The notes under the pieces: generated by a model | Database searches by the model: none | Told to the model about the DNA's origin: nothing | What the model saw: only the letters and a program-made list of their open reading frames with translations | Program-made: the position numbers and the translations under genes | DNA from: Liolophura sinensis | Lineage: Eukaryota > Mollusca > Polyplacophora > Chitonida > Chitonidae | Assembly (NCBI RefSeq): GCF_032854445.1 | Contig: NC_088304.1 | Location: 30,327,732-30,391,731 of the forward strand | DNA length: 64,000 nt | Reading direction: 5' to 3' | Shown: positions 35,615-45,913 of the stretch, piece by piece | Layout of the letters: each line of letters opens with the position of its first letter | Position numbering within the stretch: position 1 is the first letter of the stretch

Positions 35615-38600
35615 ATGAAACATCATCAAAAAGCACGAGCACTACGGGAGGAGTTTGAGACGCTCATAGGTGTGCGGCCCAAATACCCTCGGTCCCGCAT
35701 TGTCTTGGAAGAATTGCAGGGGATCCTCGACAGGTATAAAACGGCTGAGGCTAAGTGGAAGGCTAAGTTGAAGCAACTGCAAGACAACAACAACTCAACC
35801 TTCCTCAGTAACGAGGAGTTGAAGCCACTGTAAGACAACAACAACTCAACCTTCCTCAGTAACGAGGAGTTGGATGAAGTGCTAGGTGGAATACAGGGTG
35901 AAAAGAAACTAGAATTCACTAACACTGGCAGGGCCATAAGGAATCTCCCCCCGGTCTGGCAGATGGACGTACCCGAAGGTGTTTGGACGGACCCAATAGC
36001 CTTCTTAGAAGAAATACGAACCATTATTCGCCAGAAGCTAGAAGATGAGATCCTGGCACTCAGCGGGGTTAAGCCCCAACTAGGCCTCAGGTTTCAGTTG
36101 CGAAAGGCCAACGCCGATGGCAGTGAAGAGTATACCAGCCCAGTACTCCACAGCAAACAGGAGGCCCTCTTAGAGGCCGGTGACATTGACGGGGCTCTAG
36201 ACAAGGCCTTCCCCACCATCCAGGAGGTACTAGAAAAATGGACACAGCGAGGGTTATTGTGGGTTGTCAACAGCGTGCAAACACTCTGGCTTGACATTGC
36301 AAGGTATCAGCCACTGAGAAGCGGGTCCTACACCCCCCTACCTGCAGCTGTGAGTAACAAGAAAACAGTCATCAATGTGAAGAACAAAGACGACAACTGC
36401 CTCCGATGGGCACTCCGGTCTGCCTTTTTTCCAGCCGCCAGACACCCTCAGAGACCAACAAAGTATCCCACCAATGATGGTCTCGACTTTGGTGGGATCG
36501 ACGCCCCCACGCCCATCTCTCAGATCCCTAAAGTGGAGGAAAAGAACGACCTCGCCATCAACGTGTTCGGGTGGGACCAGGGTGTGATCGTGCACCGCCT
36601 CAGCAAGCAGCCCAGTGGCACGCCCCGAATCAATCTGCTGCTGATTGGGAAGGCAGACAAATTCCATTATACGTGGATTAAAGATCTCAATCGTCTCCTG
36701 TTCCAAGAAAGTAAGGCACGAAATCGCAAACATTTCTGTGAGCGTTGTCTACACGGTTACACAAGGGAGGATCTGCTCGAGGCGCATAAGCCGGAATGCC
36801 GTGGGATTGGTCAGACGGCGGTGAGGGTGAAAATGCCACAGGAGGGGGAAAACAAGTTCACCTTTCAGAATCACCACAAACAGCTACCGGCTCCGTTCAT
36901 CATATATGCCGACTTTGAGGCTCTGACCAAAAAAGTTGAAGCCCCACCGCTCAACCCCACAGAGAGCAACACTCAAAAGACTCAGCACCACGAGACATGT
37001 AGTTACTGCTATGTTGTGGTGCGTTGTGACGGTCACAGAAAACGCCCTGTGGAATACAGAGGCCCTAACGCAACAGAACACTTCCTCAGAGCTCTCCGGC
37101 AGGAGGAGCCGGAAATCAAAGATGTTTTAGCTAACCCTAAAGCCATGAGGATGACTCCCCAGGACTGGCAGGCCCACAACAACGCCATAACCTGTCACGT
37201 TTGTGAGAAGCCTCTAGGCGTCGATTCTGTGCTCGATCACTGCCATATCACCGGTAAGTACAGAGGTGCGGCACATAACGAATGCAACCTAAAGTTGAGT
37301 CCTAAGACAACCATACCACTAGTCGTCCACAACCTACGGGGCTACCACGGGCACCTCCTGATGCAAGCCATAAGTAAGGTGGAGGGCCGCATCTCCTGCA
37401 CCCCCAGCAACACGGAAAAGTACATCTCCTTCTCACTTGGGCAGCTCCGCTTCATCGACAGCGTTCAATTCTTACCGACTTCCCTTGACGATCTGATAGA
37501 GGCCAACAAACCTGAGGCTTTCCACATCACAGCTCGATATGAGCCTGCCGAAGAAAAACGTAAGTTACTCACGCCCAAGGGTGTCTACCCCTATGAGTAT
37601 ATGGACTCCTGGGAGCGTTTCGACGAGTCCAGTCTCCCACCTAAAGAGGCTTTCTACAGTAAGCTCAAAGTCTCAGACATTAGCGATGAGGACTACATCC
37701 ATGCTCAACAGGTATGGAAGGTATTTGACTGCACCAATCTGGGAGACTACACAGACCTTTACTGTCGCACAGACGTGCTCTTGTTGGCTGATGTGTTTGA
37801 GGCCTTCCGGAAGGCTTGTTTACAGCAGAATGGATTGGACCCAGCTCACTACTTTACGAGCCCAGGTCTCTCGTGGGATGCACTGTTCAAGAAGACCGGG
37901 GTAGAGCTGGAGCTCTTGACTGACTATGACCAACATCTCTTCATTGAGAAGGGGTTGCGAGAGCCCCGGAGCGTCTGGTGGTTCAGAAGGAGTGGATGTC
38001 AGACTATCAGCACGGCCTTCTCGGTAAGAAAGCGCCTACCGAGGTCGAAAAGCTGGTACCCAACCTCCGCAACAAGGAACGGTACGTCCTGCACTACCGG
38101 AACCTACAGCAGTATCTATCTCTTGGAATGCGCCTGACAAAGGTTCACCGGGCCCTGAGATTCGACCAGAGCCCTTGGATGGAACGCTATATCAGGATAA
38201 ACACCGAGTTCCGAAAAACGGCCGCGAGTAAATTCGAGAAGGACCTGTACAAGCTGATGAACAACTCGGTCTTCGGAAAAACTATGGAGAACCTTCGAAA
38301 GCGTGTGGACGTCAAGCTGGTACGCTCTGGAGAAGACGACGAGCACCGATGCTTGATAGCCAACCCGAGCTTCGCACGGGCAAACATATGACCTCGCAGC
38401 GATTCAGATGCACAAGACCCGTCTAGTCCTAAACCGACCTATCTACGTGGGCATGAGCATTCTAGATCTCTAAAAGCACCTGATGTACGACTTCTACTAC
38501 AACCATATGAAGGCCCAGTACGGAGAGCGCTGCCAGCTCCTCTACACTGACACGGATAGTCTGCTACTCGAGATTAAGACTGAGGATGTTTATAGGGATA

Positions 38601-38962
38601 TGGCTGAGAATGCAAACCTTTACGACACCTCAGATTACCCCAAAGACCACCCACTGCACAGCGTAGAAAATATGAAGGTCTTGGGGAAAATGAAGGACGA
38701 GTGCGCGGGGTGGCCGATCGCCGAATACATTGGTCTGCGCCCCAAGATGTACTCCATTCTGGATCACGGTATGGATGTGCTGCGATCAGAGCACCACCAT
38801 ATCTATGGACAGCACCTGAATAAGGTCTCACTGTCCCCCTTCGATAGTAAGCGCTGGATTGCCGAAGATGGTGTTCACACCTTGGTTTATGGTCATAGAG
38901 ATGCAGTTCCCGCAGGATAGGCTGGAATGGACATCCTCATTGAGGAACTACTAGCGTCGTAG
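35615..38962 (+). pseudogene. polB: Protein-primed family B DNA polymerase (PolB), multiply broken
   Basis: The polymerase would replicate the element by protein priming. The frame opens at 35,615 (MKHHQKARALREEF), meets a TAA at 35,831-35,833 and resumes in the same frame, staying open to about 37,965. Visible parts are a Cys/His finger CERCLHGYTREDLLEAHKPEC (36,737-36,800), Exo I YADFEA (near 36,907), an embedded endonuclease VII-like finger with CHVC and DHCHITGKYRG (37,195-37,300), Exo II NLRGYHGH (37,330, Asp replaced by His) and TDVLLLADVFE (37,770). After a frameshift near 37,965 the frame resumes without polymerase motif A. Motif B KLMNNSVFGKTMEN is present (38,254-38,295) and motif C YTDTDS (38,541). 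Further lesions are a frameshift near 38,385 and stops at 38,471-38,473 and 38,918-38,920. The intended end may be 38,962. Confidence 0.93.
35781..35876 (+). repeat. 51-bp in-frame tandem duplication in PolB N-terminus
   Basis: 'aagacaacaacaactcaacc' starts at 35,781 and again at 35,832. In the second unit the CAA codon at the junction is TAA, which creates the first nonsense codon of the polymerase. Confidence 0.85.
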
Positions 38963-39970
38963 AACCCCATCCGGAGGAAGCTGAGTATCGGGAGGTGCTA
39001 TAAGCAACTCTTCACGAACGAAGCCCCGTCGCGGGCCATCCGACGTATCGTCTACATAGTACAGCACGGGCTCATTAGGTTTTGTGACAGAGCGCCCCAG
39101 CCGATATATCTCTAGAGACCACACAGGATCAGTCGCGCGACGGCGGCCGCCCTCCAGCTCTCCAGGCTGATAGAGATAACGAACACTAACACCCTCGGGG
39201 ATTTTCCGCTCATTAAGTCCAACGGGACGGCCTGGAACCGTCGAGGAAGGCTTATGGGTCACCTCTTTTACCTTGATGGCGTCTTTCGGATTTTTACCAA
39301 TCAGTCTCGTTGTTTCGTTATTCAGAGCGACCACAACAGAGGGCAGCCGAGCCACCCATTAAGTAGACCGGTGTTCGGGAGGGAGGCACATCTCCTGGGC
39401 GTACTGATGTCCAAAGAGCCGCTCAGCCAGAGTACGATTGAAAGGCTCCACTATGCCTTGATCTCGGTGGATATCCGCGCGACCTCGGCGGACTGTTACA
39501 TCGTGTTTGGCCAGCAGTTGGCTCACTGCACCCATGAACTCGCGCCCAAGGTCAACTTGGAGAAGCTTTGGCCATCTCAGGGGTCCCTGCTTGTAAATGC
39601 GAGAGAGAGCATCAGCGACTTCTTTGAAATCTTTAGTAGCCAGAGGTTCCGCCTCCTTAAAGCGAGAAGCGACATCAACAACTGTCAGCGCGTATTTATA
39701 CAGCTTCCGGCCTCGCCGATCATGTGGTAGAAATAGAAGATCGGCTTGGTTGAGGTCATTCGGCGTGGAAACATCGAACATAGGCCTCGGTATTTTTCGG
39801 GGATGGGGCAAGTATATCTGCCTGATAGCCTGCTTTTCCAGCCAGGCCCGGACCACATCTTCGGAGACTTTAGCCGCAGTGGCAAGTTTCTGGATGGCCG
39901 CGCGACTCGTCCAGTACCCACGAGGGCTGTAGTAGATATTTGCCAGGCGAGCAGACACCTTACTAGCCAT
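38951..39970 (-). pseudogene. Polinton integrase (retroviral-type, DDE) with one in-frame stop
   Basis: The enzyme would insert the element into host DNA. Reading on the minus strand from MASKVSARLAN, the core triad is visible as D77 (NQADLL), D140 (LQVDLGREF) and E175 (QGIVEPFNRTL). There are 34 residues between the last two, close to the D-x35-E of the family. A TAA at 39,359-39,361 interrupts the frame after residue 203. The same frame continues for 134 more codons, with a C-terminal SH3/chromo-like end (WSLEIYRLG, RRGFVREELLIAP). Upstream in-frame sequence may add a few residues. It converges on the polymerase gene, overlapping its presumed end by about 12 bp. Confidence 0.92.
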
Positions 39971-40155
39971 GTCATCAAGGTATTCCAGCAGCCCTCTAAC
40001 TGATTTTTGACGAAAAAGATGTTAATCATCCCGGCGTTCGCGGTGATGATCAACCACCTCACTACTAAGGTCGTGCCTGCCATACGGCGAGGAACTCGAT
40101 GGCGAGTCCGGCACAGTCAGTTCGGATTACTTGGTGAGTTTTGCGATTCCGTAAC
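39971..40155. other. Polinton noncoding gap
   Basis: Nothing was recognised. A decayed N-terminus of the integrase may extend into it. Confidence 0.35.
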
Positions 40156-40557
40156 TCACACCGCCAACCACACACATTCCCAGGTCATCTCGCGGTGTTT
40201 TTGATCTTCACTAGGCACATAGAAATCGGAGAGCTGTGGCTCTGTGCCCAGCAGCGCGTCACGTGTAAGAGTTTTGCCCGTGACCCTAGAATACTCGCGG
40301 ATTGCAGCGTCGACATCCCAGAACGTTTGGACGGCGTGGCCCTGGCGGCGGAGTTCATCATTGATCCAGTCCAAGCGCTCAGTACGTTTTCGGGCCCATT
40401 TTTCCTGGGCGGCTTGGAGCTGCTCTACAGCGCGGTCATGGCGCCTCCGCTCTTCGTCGACACCGGAACTCCTTAGCATCGAGAACATATAGTTGCTCCC
40501 GCTGAAGGCCAGAGCGTTTACGAGGGCACCGCCCATCATCATTGCCATGGAGGCCAT
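40156..40557 (-). CDS. Polinton protein with N-terminal hydrophobic segment and coiled coil
   Basis: Intact, 133 residues. The N-terminus MASMAMMMGGALVNALAF is hydrophobic and could be membrane-inserted. It is followed by a charged helical stretch (residues about 35-70: DEERRRHDRAVEQL and on) and an acidic/aromatic tail with LSDFYVPSEDQKHREM. I recall similar proteins recurring next to the integrase in animal Polintons, but their role is unknown. It is the first of a minus-strand series 40,156-43,215. Confidence 0.7.
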   Translation of the reverse strand: MASMAMMMGGALVNALAFSGSNYMFSMLRSSGVDEERRRHDRAVEQLQAAQEKWARKRTERLDWINDELRRQGHAVQTFWDVDAAIREYSRVTGKTLTRDALLGTEPQLSDFYVPSEDQKHREMTWECVWLAV

Positions 40558-40559
40558 TA

Positions 40560-40754
40560 CTACGTGATTATATTGGGAGGAAGGAGCCCCTGTTTAATTA
40601 GCAACTCCTTTGTAAACATGGCCAGACCTACATCAGCAATGACCATGCCAACGTCACGGGGTGTTAAGTCCAGCTTCGGGAGGGTTCCTTTCAGGAACAT
40701 CTGGTCGAGACGAGCGTTGACTAGCACTTTTCCGTCACTGGCTGGAGTATGCAT
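40560..40754 (-). CDS. Small Polinton protein, unknown function
   Basis: Intact, 64 residues, two bases upstream of the preceding gene on the same strand. It begins MHTPASDGKVLVNARLDQMF and has a helical, moderately hydrophobic C-terminal half (DVGMVIADVGLAMFTKELL). The tight packing with its neighbour supports it being real. Function unknown. Confidence 0.6.
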   Translation of the reverse strand: MHTPASDGKVLVNARLDQMFLKGTLPKLDLTPRDVGMVIADVGLAMFTKELLIKQGLLPPNIIT

Positions 40755-40980
40755 GTCACTCTATACAGAAAGGGTCGCGACGTGTATTTAAATGGAGTTT
40801 CTGTTTTTGCGAAGGAACAGGCGTAATATCTTGTTGTGCGGATTCGTTGTACTCATGTTCCTCTGGATCGTGCGACTCATTTCTAGGACAGCAATGGTGT
40901 TTAAATGAGCAGTGCTCAGCAGTGGTCAACGCCATGGTTAACGGAGCTAAGTCCTTACCACTAAGTAGTACAGTCAGCAG
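40755..40980. other. Polinton intergenic gap, nothing recognised
   Basis: About 225 bp between minus-strand genes with no coding frame worth calling. Confidence 0.35.
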
Positions 40981-40984
40981 CTAG

Positions 40985-41356
40985 CACTGTTAATCGCCTG
41001 TTCAACAAATGGGTCGGTGGCGAGCTGTGCCATGAGCATTGGTCGATTCTCTTGTGGGATAGGAAGGAGACAGCTGGCCGCCCTTACATATGACCTCCGA
41101 GACCGTTAACCATCCGCGCACAAAGCTTAGCCTCGTACCGGGAGTACAGCCTTTTAACGCCTTCGTGGCTCATGGCGTCGATCTCAGCGGCCGTTATGTC
41201 TTTTTCCAGATATCGCTTGGCCTGCCCACCCGCCGCAAGTGCCGCCAGCCTATCCCTGTGCTGCCGTGCATCATCTTGTTCCTGCGGCGGATGTTCCTGA
41301 CAGCGGGGCTCCTTATCTGCGCTCAGCAGCTCGTCTATAAAAACGTCGGCATCCAT
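40985..41356 (-). pseudogene. Small Polinton protein, unknown function, frameshifted
   Basis: The first part (41,084-41,356) runs from MDADVFIDELLSADKEP to LCARMVNGLGGHM. A charged region is followed by EGVKRLYSRYEAKLCARM. Immediately downstream, in a different frame, the sequence LLPIPQENRPMLMAQLATDP reads on to a TGA near 40,988 and looks like the natural continuation. One frameshift near 41,084 therefore separates the halves. Function unknown; it lies between the ATPase and the small membrane proteins. Confidence 0.55.
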
Positions 41357-41382
41357 ACTTCATTGGAAAATGTCGCCTACGT

Positions 41383-42006
41383 CTAATATAAAACCTGATA
41401 TGTGCTGGGCTGATCAGTCTTTAGAAGGAGCTTAGAATGCCGATTGTCCTTGAGCAACTGTCGAACCTCTGCATTTTCGCTCTTGGTCGGGATGACGGCG
41501 TTCTCCTACAGGCAACTTTCGAACGAGTGCCGATCTTTGCAGTTGAAGAGAGCCACCCACTTTGTCTGCCCGCAAAAGTCTGTGAGGACGGCGTTGTATT
41601 TCTGAGTGAGGACCCAGAAGCTTTGGTCTGCATGACGGCCCGAGAAAGCCATGAATGACAGCATGTCTTTTTTCTTCGTCATCGCCTGGGACGCGCTACA
41701 ATCACCGATGATGTATAAGGTGGGTTCCCCCTTGAACAAACTGTAGAAAGCTCTCAGAAAGTCGTGGAGCCGCTTGCCGGGGTCAAAACAATAGACCTCA
41801 CGGTCAGACAATATCCATCGTCGCCGGTACGCCTTGTTATACTCAGGACTGGGGCACAGGATCACAATGTGATGAAAGAAACCGCGGAAAGGACCCTCAA
41901 GCAGGTCCAGCATGAAGACTGTTTTACAGCATCCCGTCTGCCCACATATAATCGCGCAGTGGGCGTACTTGGGGTAATCAATACAGCGCTCTGGCGAATC
42001 CACCAT
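41383..42006 (-). pseudogene. Packaging ATPase (A32/FtsK-HerA type), one in-frame stop
   Basis: This motor would load DNA into the capsid. Minus-strand frame from MVDSPERCIDYPKYAHC. Walker A is GQTGCCKT (residues about 22-29). A Walker B-like LYIIGDCSA sits at about 95-103, where the family usually has an additional acidic residue, and a VLTQKY sensor-like motif at about 133-138. A TAG at 41,506-41,508 interrupts after residue 166; the same frame continues for 40 more codons to a stop at 41,383-41,385. Its start overlaps the end of the major capsid gene by about 29 bp, as expected of a co-transcribed virion module. Confidence 0.88.
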
Positions 42007-43215
42007 CCTGGATGTGAAGCTTTGCGTGCATGATCACATACAGATACACGTTCAACAATCCGGGCTCTTCTCTCTCTTTTGTAACCTGTATCGTAATCCC
42101 CTCGCTGGCGTTCAGAACGCGCCTCCCACTGCCATGCAGCTCGTCATCGTCGCTTGTCCTCAGGTCAAGCCAGAAGGCGTGCTTGTACGTCAAGAACTCT
42201 TCCAGGGACACGTTTGCCAGGCCCAAGTCTTTTACGACCCTGGCCACCTCGGGGTCCCGCTTCTTAAGGGGTAAGCTGGCAAAGAACTTCTTGACCTCGT
42301 CACATTGCTGGTACGCCCGCGTGCCCTGGCTGTACAGCTGATTGGGGACACCTTCTATTGTGACTTCTACTTTGGTGATCTTCGGGTTGTAGAAGGATTC
42401 CGACCTCCTCCTCCACGGGATTCCTTTAGCCTCGAATAGCATGTTCCAGAGAGTATCAGACTTGTCTTTCACAAACTTTCGGAGGCGGAGGACGCGATCA
42501 TACAGTATGGAGACGACCCTGGCAAACTGGTTGTGGATCTGTCTAGCTAGCTCCTCTTCGGTGACCATATCGAACTCCAGGCTGATGTTGTCGATGGTGT
42601 AAGTCGCGTCGGCATCGCCTGTTTTCTTTATGACCCGGGTGTAATCGTTGAGCGTCAGTTCGTACTCCAGTCGGTCGTACAAGGCACTCTGATAGAATGG
42701 CATGTGGCTATCTAGAAGCCCAAAGTCTAGTGGGATGTGGAACCGGTTGATAAAGGCGTGAGCGATGGCATTTTCTCCAGCATCGTCGTCACTTGCGTCC
42801 TCCGCTCCGACTCGAAGTTTAAGCATGTTTTCGCTGCCGATGCCTTGGTAGTCTGCCGTTCGTTTTTGGTCAGCCAAAAGTCGCCGTAGCAATGAAACAC
42901 ATCAGAGTCGTCGATGGACATTACCTCATTCCCGCTGATTTTGATCGTGGTTTTCTTGACTACTGCGTGTCCGAGATTCCCAACCACTGTGGCGTTTGGG
43001 TCGGATGAATTTATCGTGATCGAGAAGGCCAAGCGCACGGTACCGGGCACAATGACGTCATTTGTGCCGAGGTTGGGGAAGGGGACCAAGAGTAGTTGAT
43101 TCTGGTCGATCGTACTCGGGTTATTGGTCACGACCACGGACTGCCGTACACCTTGTTCCCCGCGAGGCTTACGGAGTATTCTGAAGGGGTTTAGCCTGCG
43201 TCCGTATGTATCCAA
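41978..43215 (-). pseudogene. Major capsid protein (hexon-like), one frameshift
   Basis: The N-terminal part (43,215 to about 42,860) starts MDTYGRRLNPFRIL and shows beta-rich sequence with DVFHCYGDFWLTKNER. From there the reading frame shifts, and the rest (to 41,978) contains SHMPFYQSALYDRLEYELTL and ends LYVIMHAKLHIQDGGFARAL. Together they make roughly 410 residues. Size, beta-rich character, and position next to the ATPase match the double-jelly-roll capsid protein of Polintons and adintoviruses. Assignment rests on context and overall resemblance; a structure-based comparison would settle it. Confidence 0.8.
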
Positions 43216-43257
43216 TGTGTATTGAAGGCATACCTTGAAAGTTCAATACGAGGATTA

Positions 43258-44542
43258 TGGCAGACTATGACTTTGATAAACCGGCATTCGACGATGCCAG
43301 AGAGGACAACAACGACGACGAACAGGTGATGATGTTCCCGAGCACCAAAGCACCAAAGCCGGGGTGCGACCGCCAGAAACCTTCAACGAGAGCTGACGCA
43401 GGCCGCCGTGAATGATTATTACAAAGCCTTGGCGAAGAAGAATCCCAGCCTTACCCCATTCGTTCGCGATTACACGAATTTTGAGGTTGTCCAAGGGCGT
43501 CTGCGACTCGTGGCCTACCCCGATCTGGATATCATCAACAAAACAACAGGTGCACCGCTAGCCCTCTCAACAATCGCCAAGAAAGGAGGGGTTGATGTTG
43601 TTCGGCGGGATCTGGGCTTTGTAGACTGGAAAATCACAGGGCAGCCTCCGGCAACAATTGCAGCCCTGGAGACAGCAAGTTCAGAACTCGGTGCCCCGGC
43701 CGCCGAGGCAGATACCATGGAGCTGCAGGATTTAAGCCAACCAGCGAAGAAGGCCGCTGATGCTGTCCACACAATGGAAACAAGCTTCACGGATTGTAAG
43801 GTCGGGCGGGCTCTTGAAACGATAAACGACTCTCCTCTTCCCATACGAGAACTTCTGGAGCTTGACAGGGCACTGCAGACCTCGGAAGTCGAAAAAGCGA
43901 ATAACCTCGCCAAGATGTCAAGTCTCGATAAGGACATCGCTAAACAAAAACAGAAGTTGGAGGAGGCCCCTGATGAATTCTCCCGGCGTCGAATCGCAGA
44001 CCGGATAAGGAATCTCGAGGACGAGAGGGTGGCCCGGCTCGAAGCAGCCTCTTCAACAGCCGAAGCCCTGCGCACGCAAATACACCGCATCAAGCAGACG
44101 ATCGATCGCATCCTACACAAGGATACCACTCTGGCCGAGCGCGTCCGCACCCTCTTCCGGGAGCAGGGAATAACAGTGGTCTCCATTCTCACAGCAATTG
44201 GGATGGCGATCTCGACACTGGGGTTAGCGATAAAGTTGGCGCTGACTGGCGGGTCCAGCGGGGGCATCCAGCCAACGCCACCGCCATCCGACGGGCGTGG
44301 TCTTAAAGAATGGGGTGAAAAAGCATTCCCAGTCCCTGGCGCGCGCCCTTGGCAAGCTGGCTGGGAAGGCTGCCGCTGCGATTCCGGGTAATATTGGCAG
44401 TATCGTGTCCTGTCTACTGAACCTTCTCGGGAAAACAGCTGGGTGGCTGGCCGATAATGTCTGGGCTTTAGTCATCGCAGTAGGTGGCCTATTGCTCGTG
44501 GCTGTTCGTAAGTATTTAACGCATAGTCCACAACAGCAGTAA
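43258..44542 (+). pseudogene. Polinton coiled-coil/membrane protein, frameshifted
   Basis: Starts with the acidic MADYDFDKPAFDDAREDNND at 43,258. The frame changes between about 43,365 and 43,400, then continues as LTQAAVNDYYKALAKKN. A long coiled coil spans about 43,860-44,150. It has a hydrophobic helix TVVSILTAIGMAISTLGLAI, a Gly/Pro linker with PTPPP, a second frame change near 44,300, then an Ala/Gly-rich segment and a final hydrophobic helix (NVWALVIAVGGLLLVAV) ending PQQQ. The architecture suggests a virion core or membrane-interacting structural protein; the function is not established. It diverges from the capsid gene, with 42 bp between the starts. Confidence 0.7.
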
Positions 44543-45423
44543 GCCGATACCAACCCCAGCGACGACGATAGCTATCTTCTCCGCATCGTGATTCTTTTGG
44601 TCTGGAAATAGGGGTTCTTTTTCCTGCGCAGCAACATGCTGAACGCGCGCGGTGGGTGGTGGGACGCTTTCTTGTGGCTTTACAATCCCGTGGTCAGGTG
44701 CGCTTGTGCAAAGGGGGTGGCACTTTAGCGTTCACACCCTCATTGCCGCCTAGCTTCTGGTCCTCTGTGGCCACGACGACTTTGTTGTTGTAGTTCGCCA
44801 CATGGCCGATCTGCAGAAGCATGTCGCTGGGGGCCATATATAGGCCTATGACGTACACAAAGTCTACAGCGCTCCCAGCATACTGTAGCACGTCCTGGTA
44901 GCGTTTGATAGCAGACAGAAGGTCGATCAGAGAGGAAATAGCGTCTTCAATGTTCGCAATAAACTGTTTTTGCGCGTCGAAGGCTGTGCCCGTGCCTAGA
45001 ATACGCGCCCTTGTTTGCACTTGGGCGCCTAAAATAGCCGACACGTATGTCCGAATGGAATCTACGCCCGGCAGCGTGAATCCTTTGGATTTGTCGACAA
45101 TGAACGACGCCCAAGCCTCCTCGGCGTCCTGCTCGATGTAGTCGACGTGGAGTGCCGTAGGCTTTCTAGGGAACGACATCCTGCTCGGATCAAAGGTCCC
45201 ATCGCCAATTTGGCCGTTCTGGTGACATAGTAATATGCCACTCCGAGGCCGTGATTCACCCCACTGCGCTTCCAGTCTGTGTGGGTATCTACGTGGAACT
45301 CCCTACAAATCGTCTCATAGGCCCTCTTGTCGTAGGTGTTGTCGAATGTCGCCCACGCTCTGTCTTGCGGCAGGGGAGCCTTTATCTCTTCCAAGATCCG
45401 CCTAACTTGGTAATAAACATGGA
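44516..45423 (-). pseudogene. Polinton protein with C-terminal membrane anchor, frameshifted
   Basis: The minus-strand frame includes YYQVRRILEEIKAPLPQDRA from about 45,420 and reads to near 45,195. It shifts into SFPRKPTALHVDYIEQDAEE (45,179-44,694), then after another shift near 44,700 continues into a Pro-rich linker and a hydrophobic anchor IAIVVAGVGIGLLLLWTM, ending at 44,516-44,518. The last 27 bp overlap tail-to-tail with the plus-strand membrane protein. No catalytic motif was recognised. It could be a virion membrane or assembly protein. The start is uncertain. Confidence 0.6.
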
Positions 45424-45425
45424 AC

Positions 45426-45911
45426 GTGTACAGGGCCCTTATTCTGGGGCCACTGCGGAAGGATATATTCCGCCTGCATGGGGTTTCTCTGGGAATGAAT
45501 GAAGCTACGGGCCGCCTAGTCCTTACCCTCCCTAGAAATGCCATCATATTGCTCCAAGAGATTGCCCCAATCTTAGGGTTCTCCGACAAGATTATGATCA
45601 TGGGGGAGACTGCGGAAGGTGATAAGCTACCTAACTTGGTCCCACACAAAGAAGTCTTCGTGCATTTAGATGAACTGAACACCTCAGAAAACGTGAGAAT
45701 AACCTCAGATTTCGGTGACGGTTCCACACTACTTAAGGCCATCGCCGTGACTGGTGAAGGGATTAACTGCGGGAAGACGGTTTCATTTCCCAACCCACAG
45801 TACAAAGCCTTGCGCGCCGACTATATAACGCAGTTGACCGTAGCGCTTTTAGATAAAGACGGCAAGTATATGAATATAGGGTACCTCAGTGCTAGCTTAG
45901 AAATACATTGA
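45426..45911 (+). CDS. Probable minor capsid (penton-like) protein
   Basis: Open for about 161 codons. The frame begins with GTG at 45,426, and the true start may be the ATG giving MNEATGRL at about 45,498. An ATG at 45,420 opens a different frame that stops within 28 codons, so the 5' end may be frameshifted. The sequence is beta-strand rich (RLVLTLPRNAIILLQEIAPI, TLLKAIAVTG) and ends with a strand pair, LTVALLDKDGKYMNIGYLSA. This C-terminal pattern resembles the jelly-roll minor capsid proteins of Polintons. It immediately precedes the next gene, with overlapping stop and start. Confidence 0.5.
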   Translation: MYRALILGPLRKDIFRLHGVSLGMNEATGRLVLTLPRNAIILLQEIAPILGFSDKIMIMGETAEGDKLPNLVPHKEVFVHLDELNTSENVRITSDFGDGSTLLKAIAVTGEGINCGKTVSFPNPQYKALRADYITQLTVALLDKDGKYMNIGYLSASLEIH

Positions 45912-45913
45912 GT

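Noticed and set aside
43515-44267. Minus-strand frame of 250 codons inside the coiled-coil gene
   Set aside because: Ser/Arg-rich antisense shadow of a well-formed plus-strand coiled-coil and membrane protein.
45062-45805. Single long minus-strand frame of 247 codons
   Set aside because: Its upstream half is the antisense shadow of the minor capsid candidate. Only the part below about 45,423 is a real protein, continued in another frame.
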